From Phycisphaerales bacterium (GTDB lineage Bacteria; Planctomycetota; Phycisphaerae; SM23-33), in contig PMYM01000273.1 of assembly GCA_003171235.1 (NCBI GenBank), positions 1 through 24,225 on the forward strand: a stretch of 24,225 nucleotides of DNA, given 5' to 3'. Of this stretch, positions 1 through 6,741 are shown in pieces (position 1 is the stretch's first letter; every line of letters begins with the position of its first letter). The notes under the pieces were generated by a model. The model worked only from the letters and a program-made list of their open reading frames with translations, was not told the DNA's origin and did no database searches. Both the position numbers and the translations under genes were made by a program.

Positions 1-117
1 GAACCGGATAAGCAGAGCGAGGGAGTGCTGACCATCACCGACGTGGAGTCGGGGCGCGCGTACCCGGTGAAGGTCTCCGTTCGCACGGGAAAGACTGCGA
101 CGGCGCCACACGAGTAG
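1..117 (+). CDS. C-terminal end of an unrecognised protein (partial)
   Basis: An open frame runs from the first base to a TAG at 115-117 and gives 38 residues ending in ...RTGKTATAPHE. The fragment contains a short beta-like stretch (GVLTITDVESG, then YPVKVSVR), which would fit the last strands of a beta domain. No family can be assigned from so little sequence. The frame is supported because it is open to the window edge and ends shortly before a palindromic repeat, as expected at a gene end. The true start lies outside the window. Confidence 0.5.
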   Translation, partial: EPDKQSEGVLTITDVESGRAYPVKVSVRTGKTATAPHE

Positions 118-419
118 TCTGTAGCAGGTAATTCTCCGGGTGGCACAGCCTTTCTAGGCTGTACGCGCACAGGCTGGAAAGCCTGTGCCACCAAAGAACC
201 CACCCATCGTTCTTGCTATTACAGAATACTAGTTGCCCACGGTCGCCCCATCCGGGGCTCCAATAGACCCGTACCCCCGGGTGCAAGCCGACCTACAGCG
301 GCGGCAGTCACAGGTCGCCGGGCGATGGGAGCGGCAAACCGCCGTTGATGTATCTGGTGGCGGCGTCCAAAGATGCGCCCTATTGTGGTGTGAAGCATCC
401 AGGAAAGGTGGATTGCTGA
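118..419. other. Intergenic stretch with one palindrome; rest featureless
   Basis: These 302 bases separate the partial gene from the transhydrogenase operon. They hold the large palindrome at 139-192 and a small GCCCC-atcc-GGGGC hairpin at about 245-258. The remainder codes for nothing convincing. I found no good -35/-10 pair for the pnt operon; the only AT-rich spot is about 212-232, and it lacks a matching -35. Confidence 0.5.
139..192. repeat. Imperfect 24-bp-arm palindrome (REP-like)
   Basis: Left arm 139-162 starts GGTGGCACAG and right arm 169-192 ends CTGTGCCACC, separated by a 6-base loop. The arms pair over 24 positions with three mismatches. The unit lies 21 bases after the stop of the partial gene. 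It could act as a repetitive extragenic palindrome or weak terminator, but no T-tract follows. Repeat status needs other copies in the genome; only one is visible here. Confidence 0.6.
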
Positions 420-1589
420 ATGATCGTCGGCCTGCCCAAGGAGACCTATCCCCAGGAGCGGAGAGTGGCCTTGGCGCCAGCCTCGCTGGCGGGGCTGGCC
501 AAGGCGGGCATATCGGTGGTGGTCGAGGCCGGGGCGGGGGCGACGGCCGGCTTTAGCGACCAAAGTTATGTTGAAAAGGGGGCGCGCCTCGCCGCCAGCC
601 GCCAGGAACTGTTTCAACAGGCCGATGTGATCGTGCAGGTCCGCGCGGCCGGGGCGAACCCCCAGGCCGCTCAGGCCGACCTGGAGTTGTTTCGCACGGG
701 CCAGACGTTGATCGCCCTGGCCGAGCCGCTTTCCCGCCCGCAGGACGTCCTGCCCCTGGCCCAGCGCGGGGTAACGCTGCTGGCCCTGGAACTGATTCCA
801 CGCATCACCCGGGCCCAGGGCATGGATGTGCTCTCCTCAATGGCCACCCTCGCCGGGTACAAGGCGGTGCTGCTGGCGGCGGACAACTTGCCGCGGGTCT
901 TCCCGCTGCTGATGACGGCGGCGGGCACGCTGAGCCCGGCCCACATGCTGGTGATTGGGGCGGGGGTGGCCGGGCTGACGGCCATAGCCGTAGGCCGGCG
1001 CCTGGGGGCGGTGGTCGAGGGTTACGACATCCGCCCCGAGGCCGCCGAGCAGGTGCAAAGCCTGGGTGCGCGGTTCGTAAAGCTGCCGCTGGAAACCGAA
1101 GTGGCCAAGGGGACCGGCGGGTACGCCGCCGCCCAGGCCGATGAAGTATTGCTCCGCCAGCGGCAACTGCTGGGCGAGGTGATCGCCCGGCAGGACGTGG
1201 TCATCGCCACCGCCGCCGTGCCCGGCAGGAAGGCGCCGGTGCTGATCGATCGGGCGGCGGTGGAGGCCATGGCCGACGGCTCGGTCATCGTGGATCTGGC
1301 GGCCGAGCAGGGCGGCAACTGCGAGTTGACCGTGGCCGGGCAGACCATCCGACACGGCGGGGCGACCATAATCGGGGCCGTGAATCTTCCCTCCTCCGTG
1401 CCCCACCACGCCAGCCAGATGTTCTCCCACAATGTTTCGGCCCTCCTGACCCACCTGGTCAAGGACGGCCGGATCGTCATGGGCGGCGGCGACGAGATTC
1501 TTCGCTCCATCACGGTCTGCCATGACGGCCAGGTGGTGCTCCCGCAGGCGGCCCAGTCGCCTGGTCAACCCCAACCCAAGAGCCAATGA
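420..1589 (+). CDS. pntA: NAD(P)+ transhydrogenase subunit alpha part 1 (NAD-binding domain I)
   Basis: This is the soluble NAD(H)-binding domain I subunit of the membrane-bound proton-translocating transhydrogenase, which passes hydride between NADH and NADP+ coupled to proton movement. The protein has 389 residues, the usual size for the split alpha-1 subunit of Rhodospirillum-type enzymes. Visible signatures are the N-terminal GLPKET...ERRVAL, the conserved RAQGMDVLSSMA at about 131-142, the Rossmann GAGVAGL at 180-186, YDIRPEAAEQVQSLGA from about 202, and TGGYA further on. It lacks the membrane helices found in fused PntA proteins; these lie in the next gene. The ATG at 420 is preceded by a purine-rich AGGAAAGG. 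The stop at 1587-1589 overlaps the ribosome binding site of pntAB, indicating an operon. Identification is secure. Confidence 0.96.
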   Translation: MIVGLPKETYPQERRVALAPASLAGLAKAGISVVVEAGAGATAGFSDQSYVEKGARLAASRQELFQQADVIVQVRAAGANPQAAQADLELFRTGQTLIALAEPLSRPQDVLPLAQRGVTLLALELIPRITRAQGMDVLSSMATLAGYKAVLLAADNLPRVFPLLMTAAGTLSPAHMLVIGAGVAGLTAIAVGRRLGAVVEGYDIRPEAAEQVQSLGARFVKLPLETEVAKGTGGYAAAQADEVLLRQRQLLGEVIARQDVVIATAAVPGRKAPVLIDRAAVEAMADGSVIVDLAAEQGGNCELTVAGQTIRHGGATIIGAVNLPSSVPHHASQMFSHNVSALLTHLVKDGRIVMGGGDEILRSITVCHDGQVVLPQAAQSPGQPQPKSQ

Positions 1590-1599
1590 GGAGCCGCGC

Positions 1600-1911
1600 A
1601 TGGACCAGGAGTTCACATCCGACCTGTTCGTCTTTCTGCTGGCGACGCTGCTGGGCCTGGAGGTCATCCGCCGCGTCTCGCCGCTGCTGCACACGCCGCT
1701 GATGTCGCTGACCAACGCCATATCGGCCATCTCCGTGGTGGGCGCAATCGTCATCGCCGGGCAGGACTACCCGCCCGAGCAGCCTTACGGCCGGCTAGCC
1801 AAGGTGCTGGGCGTGGCGGCGGTGGCGCTGGCCTTCTCCAACGTGGTGGGCGGATACCTCATCACCGATCGCATGCTAAAGATGTTCCGCAAGCGCAAGG
1901 GAGGCCCCTGA
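1600..1911 (+). CDS. pntAB: NAD(P)+ transhydrogenase subunit alpha part 2 (membrane)
   Basis: A 103-residue membrane protein that supplies the alpha-side helices of transhydrogenase domain II, where protons cross the membrane. It shows about three hydrophobic segments with the conserved stretch PLMSLTNAISAISVVGA in the first half, and ends in a basic tail (RMLKMFRKRKGG). The frame is open further upstream inside pntA, but ATG 1600 is chosen because GAGGAG at 1588-1593 lies six bases before it and the protein then begins at the family's usual N-terminus. It sits between pntA (10 bases upstream) and pntB (1 base downstream), the order of the three-gene pntAA-pntAB-pntB systems. Co-translation with both neighbours is likely. 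Confidence 0.95.
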   Translation: MDQEFTSDLFVFLLATLLGLEVIRRVSPLLHTPLMSLTNAISAISVVGAIVIAGQDYPPEQPYGRLAKVLGVAAVALAFSNVVGGYLITDRMLKMFRKRKGGP

Positions 1912-1912
1912 C

Positions 1913-3349
1913 ATGACGGCCTTTCCCCTGGCCATCCTGGCCGAGGCGGGCAGGCAGGCCCCGAACTGGGTCAGCGGCTACCTGGTGCCGCTGGCTTACC
2001 TGGTCGCCGCCGCCTGCTTCGTGCTGGCCCTGAAGTGGCTCAGCGCCCCGGCCACCGCCCGCCGCGGAGTCTGGATAGGCGAGCTGGGAATGGTGCTGGC
2101 CATCGTGGGCACGCTGGTCGGCCAAGGCAGGCTGGACTACACCTGGCTGGTGATTGCCCTGCTGGCCGGGGCGCTCATCGGCGTGCCGTTGGCCGTCTTC
2201 ATGCCCATGACCGCCGTGCCCCAGCGAACCGCCCTGTCCCACGCCTTCGGGGCCGCCGCCGCCGCCCTGGTGGGCTCGGCCCATTACCTGCTCAACAAGC
2301 CCAACATCCCGCTCTTCGACATGATCGCCCTGATGCTGGAAATGCTGCTGGGCTTTTTGACCTTCACCGGCAGTCTCATGGCCTTCGGCAAGCTGCAGGA
2401 ATGGTTGCCCGGCCGGCCGCTCACTTTCCGCCACCAGAATGCCGTGAACCTCTCGGTGCTGGCCGCTGCCTTAGGCGTCGGGGTTGTGCTGGTGGCCTGG
2501 CCGGGGGCCAGCTACCTCTTCCCCGTCTTCGTGGTGCTGGCGCTGGCCTTCGGGTTGATGCTCATCTTCCCCATCGGCGGGGCGGACATGCCCACCGTCA
2601 TCGCCCTATTGAACGCCTACGCCGGCCTGTCGGCCTGCCTGATGGGCTTCGTGCTGCACAACAAGATGCTGATCGTGGCCGGGGCCCTGGACGGCTCGTC
2701 CGGCCTGATCCTCTCCATCATCATGTGCAAGGCGATGAACCGCTCGTTTGCCAACGTGCTGTTCGGGGCCTTCGGGGCGGTGGCCAAGACCGGCAAGGAG
2801 CCCGACATCTACGGCGGCAAGGTCAAGTCGGCCACGGCCGAGGAAGTCGCCCAACTGCTGGCCGACGCCCGGCGGGTGGTCATCGTGCCCGGCTATGGCA
2901 TGGCCGTGGCCCAGGCCCAGCACGCCGTCCGCGAGCTGGAGGTGCAACTGGAGCAGCGCGGCATCGAGGTGGAGTTCGCCATTCACCCCGTGGCCGGCAG
3001 AATGCCCGGGCACATGAACGTGCTGCTGGCCGAGGCCGAGGTGCCCTACGACAAGCTCAAGGATCTGGACGCCATCAACCCCACCTTCCACCAGACCGAC
3101 GTGGCCGTGGTCATCGGCGCCAACGACGTGGTCAACCCGCTGGCACGCACCGACCCCAACAGCCCCATCGCCGGCATGCCCATCCTGGACGTGGACAAGG
3201 CCCGCACCGTGGTGGTAATCAAGCGCTCGCTCAGCCCCGGATTTGCCGGCATACCCAACCCGCTCTTCGCCGCCGACAACACCCTGATGTTCTTCAACGA
3301 CGGCAAAGCGGCCGTGCTGGAACTCATCGCCGCCCTCAAGCAGGTTTGA
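1913..3349 (+). CDS. pntB: NAD(P)+ transhydrogenase subunit beta
   Basis: The 478-residue beta subunit combines the remaining membrane helices of domain II (roughly residues 1-270) with the soluble NADP(H)-binding domain III. Domain III is unmistakable: GYGMAVAQAQ at about 327-336, then HPVAGRMPGHMNVLLAEA, GANDVVNP at 402-409, DPNSPIAGMP, and the KRSLSPGFAGIPNPLF loop near the C-terminus. Length matches the family (about 460-480). The ATG follows the pntAB stop by one base, with AGGGAGG about ten bases upstream, so translation is probably coupled. With pntA and pntAB it forms a complete enzyme supplying NADPH from NADH and the proton gradient. Strong hairpins after the stop may end the operon transcript. 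Confidence 0.97.
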   Translation: MTAFPLAILAEAGRQAPNWVSGYLVPLAYLVAAACFVLALKWLSAPATARRGVWIGELGMVLAIVGTLVGQGRLDYTWLVIALLAGALIGVPLAVFMPMTAVPQRTALSHAFGAAAAALVGSAHYLLNKPNIPLFDMIALMLEMLLGFLTFTGSLMAFGKLQEWLPGRPLTFRHQNAVNLSVLAAALGVGVVLVAWPGASYLFPVFVVLALAFGLMLIFPIGGADMPTVIALLNAYAGLSACLMGFVLHNKMLIVAGALDGSSGLILSIIMCKAMNRSFANVLFGAFGAVAKTGKEPDIYGGKVKSATAEEVAQLLADARRVVIVPGYGMAVAQAQHAVRELEVQLEQRGIEVEFAIHPVAGRMPGHMNVLLAEAEVPYDKLKDLDAINPTFHQTDVAVVIGANDVVNPLARTDPNSPIAGMPILDVDKARTVVVIKRSLSPGFAGIPNPLFAADNTLMFFNDGKAAVLELIAALKQV

Positions 3350-3381
3350 TTCGGCGGGCATTGCGCCAGCAACAACAGGCA

Positions 3382-3472
3382 TGTAGGGTGGGACGAATCG
3401 GCCGAAGGCCGATGTCCCACCATTTCACGCAGAGGGTGGGAGACCGCCCTGCGGGCGGTCTCCCACCCTACA
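3382..3472. repeat. Two tandem perfect hairpins bounded by TGTAGGGTGGGA inverted ends
   Basis: Beginning 33 bases after pntB, the block starts TGTAGGGTGGGA and ends with its exact reverse complement. Inside are two hairpins: GTGGGAC and ATCGGCC arms closing over GAA (3388-3420), and a perfect 16-bp stem GGGTGGGAGACCGCCC / GGGCGGTCTCCCACCC with a TGC loop (3434-3468). No T-tract follows, so it is not a standard intrinsic terminator. A palindromic repeat cluster that could still stabilise or stop the pnt transcript fits best. Confidence 0.7.
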
Positions 3473-3496
3473 GACTGCCGCCATTGGAAGGCTAAA

Positions 3497-3526
3497 CATG
3501 GTCACGCGAAAAAAAGCGTGACCATG
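3497..3526. repeat. Perfect 11-bp palindrome with A-rich loop
   Basis: CATGGTCACGC (3497-3507) and GCGTGACCATG (3516-3526) form a perfect 11-bp stem around the loop GAAAAAAA. The right arm overlaps the left target duplication of the IS4 element. A half-site of the same wording (GCGTGACCATG) recurs near 6713-6723, suggesting a repeat family of this genome. Confidence 0.65.
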
Positions 3527-3531
3527 CCACC
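3523..3531 (+). repeat. Target-site duplication, left copy
   Basis: CATGCCACC directly abuts the left inverted repeat. The same nine bases directly follow the right inverted repeat at 4983-4991. A tenth base (C) can be counted if the element ends are set one base differently. Nine to ten bases is within the range described for IS4-family elements. Confidence 0.85.
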
Positions 3532-3590
3532 CAACGCCGTGAACTACGGCTTTCTGGAACGAGTGTAACTCATTGTCATGGACAAAATAA

Positions 3591-3642
3591 GAACCTCCTT
3601 CCGATGAGTTTGTTGGAACGCAAATTTCATCGAAGGAGGTTC
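3591..3642 (+). promoter_or_regulatory. Fold-back hairpin sequestering the transposase ribosome binding site
   Basis: GAACCTCCTTCCGATG (3591-3606) pairs with CATCGAAGGAGGTTC (3628-3642) over 15 positions with one bulged C and a 21-base loop. The right arm contains the whole Shine-Dalgarno AAGGAGGT, and the start ATG is two bases beyond. Transcripts entering from outside the element would carry both arms and hide the start. A transcript beginning inside the loop would not. This is the logic known for IS10 and IS50; applying it here is inference. No clear internal promoter was recognised. Confidence 0.7.
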
Positions 3643-3644
3643 GT

Positions 3645-4970
3645 ATGCCACGGACGGCAGATGATACTTCCATTGGTGTTCATCGGCCAGAGCTTCTGCG
3701 GGCGATGAGGGAGTTTGTTGCCCCTTGCGTCTGGAAGGCGGTGGACACCGGCGGATGGGCGTGGTCGGCATGGATGTTGGCGCTGGGCGCGATCTTGATG
3801 GCTTGGGACCCCATCGCCGGCCTGACGGCGAGATTCGACTCGGTGCGGACCACCTTGCGAGAGCTGTTCCCCAAGGTTCCATTGGGCAAGTCCTATCAAG
3901 GATTCATCAAAGCCCTGGTGGAGCATTCCCCGGCCTTACTGGACGTTCTGGTCGCCCACCTGCGTCTCCGGCTGCGGGACCTGGCCCCCCTGCACTGGCT
4001 CCGTCAAGGATGGTGCGCGTTCGCCGTCGACGGCTCTCGCGTGGAATGTCCCCGGACCGCGGCCAACCAGAAGGTCCTGCGTTGCGCGGGCAAGAAGAAG
4101 ACCGGCCCGCAGTTGTTCCTGACCACGATCCTGCACATGGGCACGGGCCTGCCGTGGGCCTTTCGAATCGGTCCAGGAACCGACAGCGAGCGGAACCACC
4201 TGCGAGACTTGCTGGGCCTTCTGCCGCCGCAAGCCCTGTTGGTGGCCGACGCCGGATTCGTGGGCTACGACCTCGTAACGTCGATCCTCGCAGGCGGCAG
4301 CCAGTTCCTGATTCGCGTGGGGAGCAACGTGACGCTCTTGCGGCAATTGGGTTTTGCCCAGGTGGAAGCCGACAACACCGTCTATCTCTGGCCGGACAAG
4401 CATCGCAAGAAAGACCTTCCCCCCGTGGTCCTGCGGCTGATCCAACTTCACGACGGCCGCAAACCGGTGTTCCTGCTCACCAGCGTTCCGGATGCCGTGG
4501 CGTTGAGCGATTCCCAGGCGGGCGTGCTGTACCGAATGCGTTGGGGCATCGAAGTGTTTTATCGAAGCCTCAAGCAAACGCTGACCCGTCGCAAGATGCG
4601 CTCGGGCGCCCCGCGCCAGGCCCAATGCGAACTGTCTTGGAGCCTGATGGGGTTATGGGTCCTGGGGATGATGAGCGTTCGCCAGATCGTGGTGGCCGGC
4701 GGCGACCCGCTGTCCTTGTCGGTGGCCACGGCGCTGCGGCAAGTACGCCTGGCCATCCGGCGCGGGTCCGGCTGGCCCAAGGCCCGATCCCTGCTCAAAC
4801 GCCTGCGGGCGGCCGTGAAAGACTCCTATACGCGAAGAGCACCGAAGAAGGCCCGCGACTGGGCTCACAAGAAAAAAGACAAACCGCCGGGCCTCCCACA
4901 AATTCAGATCGCCACACAAGAGCAACTCTTGCAGGCAAAGGCCCTTTATGTCAAAACTCAAGCAGCTTAG
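3645..4970 (+). CDS. IS4-family DDE transposase
   Basis: A 441-residue cut-and-paste transposase. The DDE catalytic triad is visible: D129 in AVDGSRV, D202 in VADAGFVGYD, and E303 within the family signature Y-x2-R-x3-E-x6-K (Y296, R299, E303, K310). The start at 3645 has an excellent Shine-Dalgarno (AAGGAGGT, 3633-3640). The C-terminus is lysine/arginine-rich. The stop codon TAG (4968-4970) forms the first three bases of the right terminal repeat, so the gene fills the element to its edge. Length and motifs fit a full, undamaged enzyme. The subgroup within IS4 was not determined. Translation is probably limited by the hairpin over the ribosome binding site. Confidence 0.95.
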   Translation: MPRTADDTSIGVHRPELLRAMREFVAPCVWKAVDTGGWAWSAWMLALGAILMAWDPIAGLTARFDSVRTTLRELFPKVPLGKSYQGFIKALVEHSPALLDVLVAHLRLRLRDLAPLHWLRQGWCAFAVDGSRVECPRTAANQKVLRCAGKKKTGPQLFLTTILHMGTGLPWAFRIGPGTDSERNHLRDLLGLLPPQALLVADAGFVGYDLVTSILAGGSQFLIRVGSNVTLLRQLGFAQVEADNTVYLWPDKHRKKDLPPVVLRLIQLHDGRKPVFLLTSVPDAVALSDSQAGVLYRMRWGIEVFYRSLKQTLTRRKMRSGAPRQAQCELSWSLMGLWVLGMMSVRQIVVAGGDPLSLSVATALRQVRLAIRRGSGWPKARSLLKRLRAAVKDSYTRRAPKKARDWAHKKKDKPPGLPQIQIATQEQLLQAKALYVKTQAA

Positions 4971-4982
4971 TTCACGGCGTTG

Positions 4983-4991
4983 CATGCCACC
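4983..4991 (+). repeat. Target-site duplication, right copy
   Basis: CATGCCACC directly follows the right terminal inverted repeat and matches 3523-3531. The pre-insertion sequence would have read straight from the palindrome ...GCGTGACCATGCCACC into CTGCC and the 3' end of the gene at 5002. Confidence 0.85.
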
Positions 4992-5001
4992 CTGCCAAAA
5001 A

Positions 5002-6513
5002 CTATCCGGCCGGTACGGGTGCGGCCATTTGCACGGCTTCCATATGAGAACGTGATTCATACCCTAGGATCATCATCGGCAACAAGAGAACCCGCTCAAA
5101 CTGCTTGATTGTGCCCGAGCCGGTGACCGTCGAACCCTCCTGCTTGAACTGGATTGACTGGAGGGCCTCGGCAATCGGCTTTAAGAACTCCGTGCGCTGC
5201 GCCTCGCGGCTGGCCTCCACCTGCACTTCCTTCAGGACTTCCTCGACGGCCAGGCGGGACTTCTCAACGGCCTCGGGGCTGGCGCCGACGGCGGTCAGGT
5301 TGGCCGTCAGGGTGTCGTTCTTGTACTGGGTAGTGGCAATGATGGTGTCAACGCCGGCCAGGTGCGGCACTTGCCGATAGCATTCCGTCACGCGGCAGGC
5401 TGCCCAGATGGGGCTTGTCATGTCCACCTTGGCCAGGAGCTTGGCCATGTCGGCGTCGCCGGTCACACCGCCCTTGCCGCTGACCAGGCCCTTGACCACC
5501 TCGTCCACCGGCAATGCCTGCTGGGGCGGCCCGACAATCAGGGCCGCTCGATTGTTGCCCAACAGCACCAGGCACAATTGCCTGTCCAGGCGAATGATTT
5601 CCACCCCTGCCGGCAGCGGTTGGGTCGTCGGCTGGGAAGAACTGACGTCTGACGACCCCCGGCCCCCCGTCATTGCTTGAACTGCGATCTTCACGCCGGC
5701 GGCGTCGAACTCTCCCCGCCCCACCAGCACGACGAAACCCTTGCGGTCGCCGATGTCGCCGGCCACACCGGCGCTCAGGCCGTCCAGGCGGATGTTGCCG
5801 CAGGTCTCCAGGGCTTGAATCAACCCCTCCGCCATCTTCTCAGATGCTTTGGCGGCGTCGCCCATTTCCGCCGGCATCATTTCTGCCATCTTCTTGGGCG
5901 TCATAGCCGCGAAAACCATCCTGGCCTGGGCCACAACCGCGCACGATGCCGGCAGGGCTGCCAGATCCTTCTTCATGTCGTCCGCCGTCGGCAGGGGCCG
6001 CTGGTAGGGCTTGCCCTCGATCTGGGCGATGGCCCGCCTGGCGTACTCGGCCACGAAGGGCTCTTTGGCCTGAAGGAGCTTCTTGAGTTGGTCGGCGGCC
6101 TTGGCTTCCTTTGCCTCGCCCAGGGTGCGGATAGTCATGAGCCGGCGGATTGCCGCCGCCTGGCCGCCGCCCTGCATGCCCTCGATGAGCTTCTTGGCGC
6201 GGGCCGACACCTCGGCGTCGCTGGAGGCCGCCGCCTTGGTCAACTGCGGCAGGATCGCCCTGCCCATCTCGGCCAGCTTGCGGGTGGCCTTTTCGCGAAC
6301 GTCGAAGCTGTCGTCGCCCAATTGTTTGATAAGTTCGGAAGCGTCGGGGGCGGTGGCGGCCTGGCCTGGCGCGGCCTCAGTCAGCAAGGCCTCAACCGAA
6401 GGCCTGCCGCCCTTGAGTTGCCAGTAGGCATCGGTTCCCACCATGTCCAACACATCTCCGCCCGACAACGACATCGTCAACAGCATGAAAAGCCCGCCGA
6501 AACTCACTCCCAT
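5002..6513 (-). CDS. Secreted HEAT-repeat protein of unknown function
   Basis: The 503-residue protein starts with a hydrophobic segment (about residues 4-17) resembling a signal peptide or membrane anchor. Residues about 58-112 (SELIKQLGDDSFDVREKATRKL...AEVSARAKKLIEGM) are a typical HEAT-like pair, and helical repeats with LKKLLQAKEPFVAEYARRAIAQI continue to about 165. The remaining ~330 residues are mixed alpha/beta with no motif I can name; a methionine-rich stretch lies near 205-225. A proline/threonine/serine linker (SSDVSSSQPTTQPLP) precedes a section with beta-strand character. The ATG at 6513 has AGAGGA about eight bases upstream. It appears monocistronic. A role in extracytoplasmic protein binding is possible but unproven. 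Confidence 0.8.
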   Translation of the reverse strand: MGVSFGGLFMLLTMSLSGGDVLDMVGTDAYWQLKGGRPSVEALLTEAAPGQAATAPDASELIKQLGDDSFDVREKATRKLAEMGRAILPQLTKAAASSDAEVSARAKKLIEGMQGGGQAAAIRRLMTIRTLGEAKEAKAADQLKKLLQAKEPFVAEYARRAIAQIEGKPYQRPLPTADDMKKDLAALPASCAVVAQARMVFAAMTPKKMAEMMPAEMGDAAKASEKMAEGLIQALETCGNIRLDGLSAGVAGDIGDRKGFVVLVGRGEFDAAGVKIAVQAMTGGRGSSDVSSSQPTTQPLPAGVEIIRLDRQLCLVLLGNNRAALIVGPPQQALPVDEVVKGLVSGKGGVTGDADMAKLLAKVDMTSPIWAACRVTECYRQVPHLAGVDTIIATTQYKNDTLTANLTAVGASPEAVEKSRLAVEEVLKEVQVEASREAQRTEFLKPIAEALQSIQFKQEGSTVTGSGTIKQFERVLLLPMMILGYESRSHMEAVQMAAPVPAG

Positions 6514-6741
6514 TTCGATTCCTCTTCAATAGCAAGCACAAGGTCGGAACTCAAACCACAAAGCGCATAAAGAACACGAAAAGCAAGGAGCCGGCAAGAA
6601 AAAACAGCAGACATCTCTCTCAATAACTTGTCGCCTTCTGTTGTTCGCGCTTATTCGATTTGCCGCGCGTTGTGCAAAGCCATCCGCCGATCCGCATGGC
6701 CAAAGGCTCCCGCGTGACCATGTTCCTGGCGCCTGGCAGGG
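6514..6741. other. Intergenic region with A/C-rich degenerate repeat tract
   Basis: Between the two minus-strand genes lies a tract (about 6551-6607) of A-rich, loosely repeated words around ACCACAAAG, AAAGAACACGAAAAG and AAGAAAAAA. A half-palindrome GCGTGACCATG lies at about 6713-6723. No gene or convincing promoter was seen. Confidence 0.4.

Larger units (their letters stand above)
3532..4982 (+). mobile_element. Complete IS4-family insertion sequence (1451 bp)
   Basis: The element is bounded by perfect 15-bp terminal inverted repeats, CAACGCCGTGAACTA at 3532-3546 and its reverse complement at 4968-4982, and by a 9-bp direct duplication CATGCCACC on each side. It carries one intact transposase gene. 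It landed beside the right arm of a palindromic repeat and 10 bases past the end of the HEAT-repeat gene at 5002, so no gene was broken. Clean ends, an intact gene and an intact duplication suggest recent insertion and possible activity. Confidence 0.93.

Noticed and set aside
2035..3495. Second long plus frame overlapping pntB
   Set aside because: The arginine/glycine/proline-rich translation is an out-of-frame reading of pntB, whose identity is secure.
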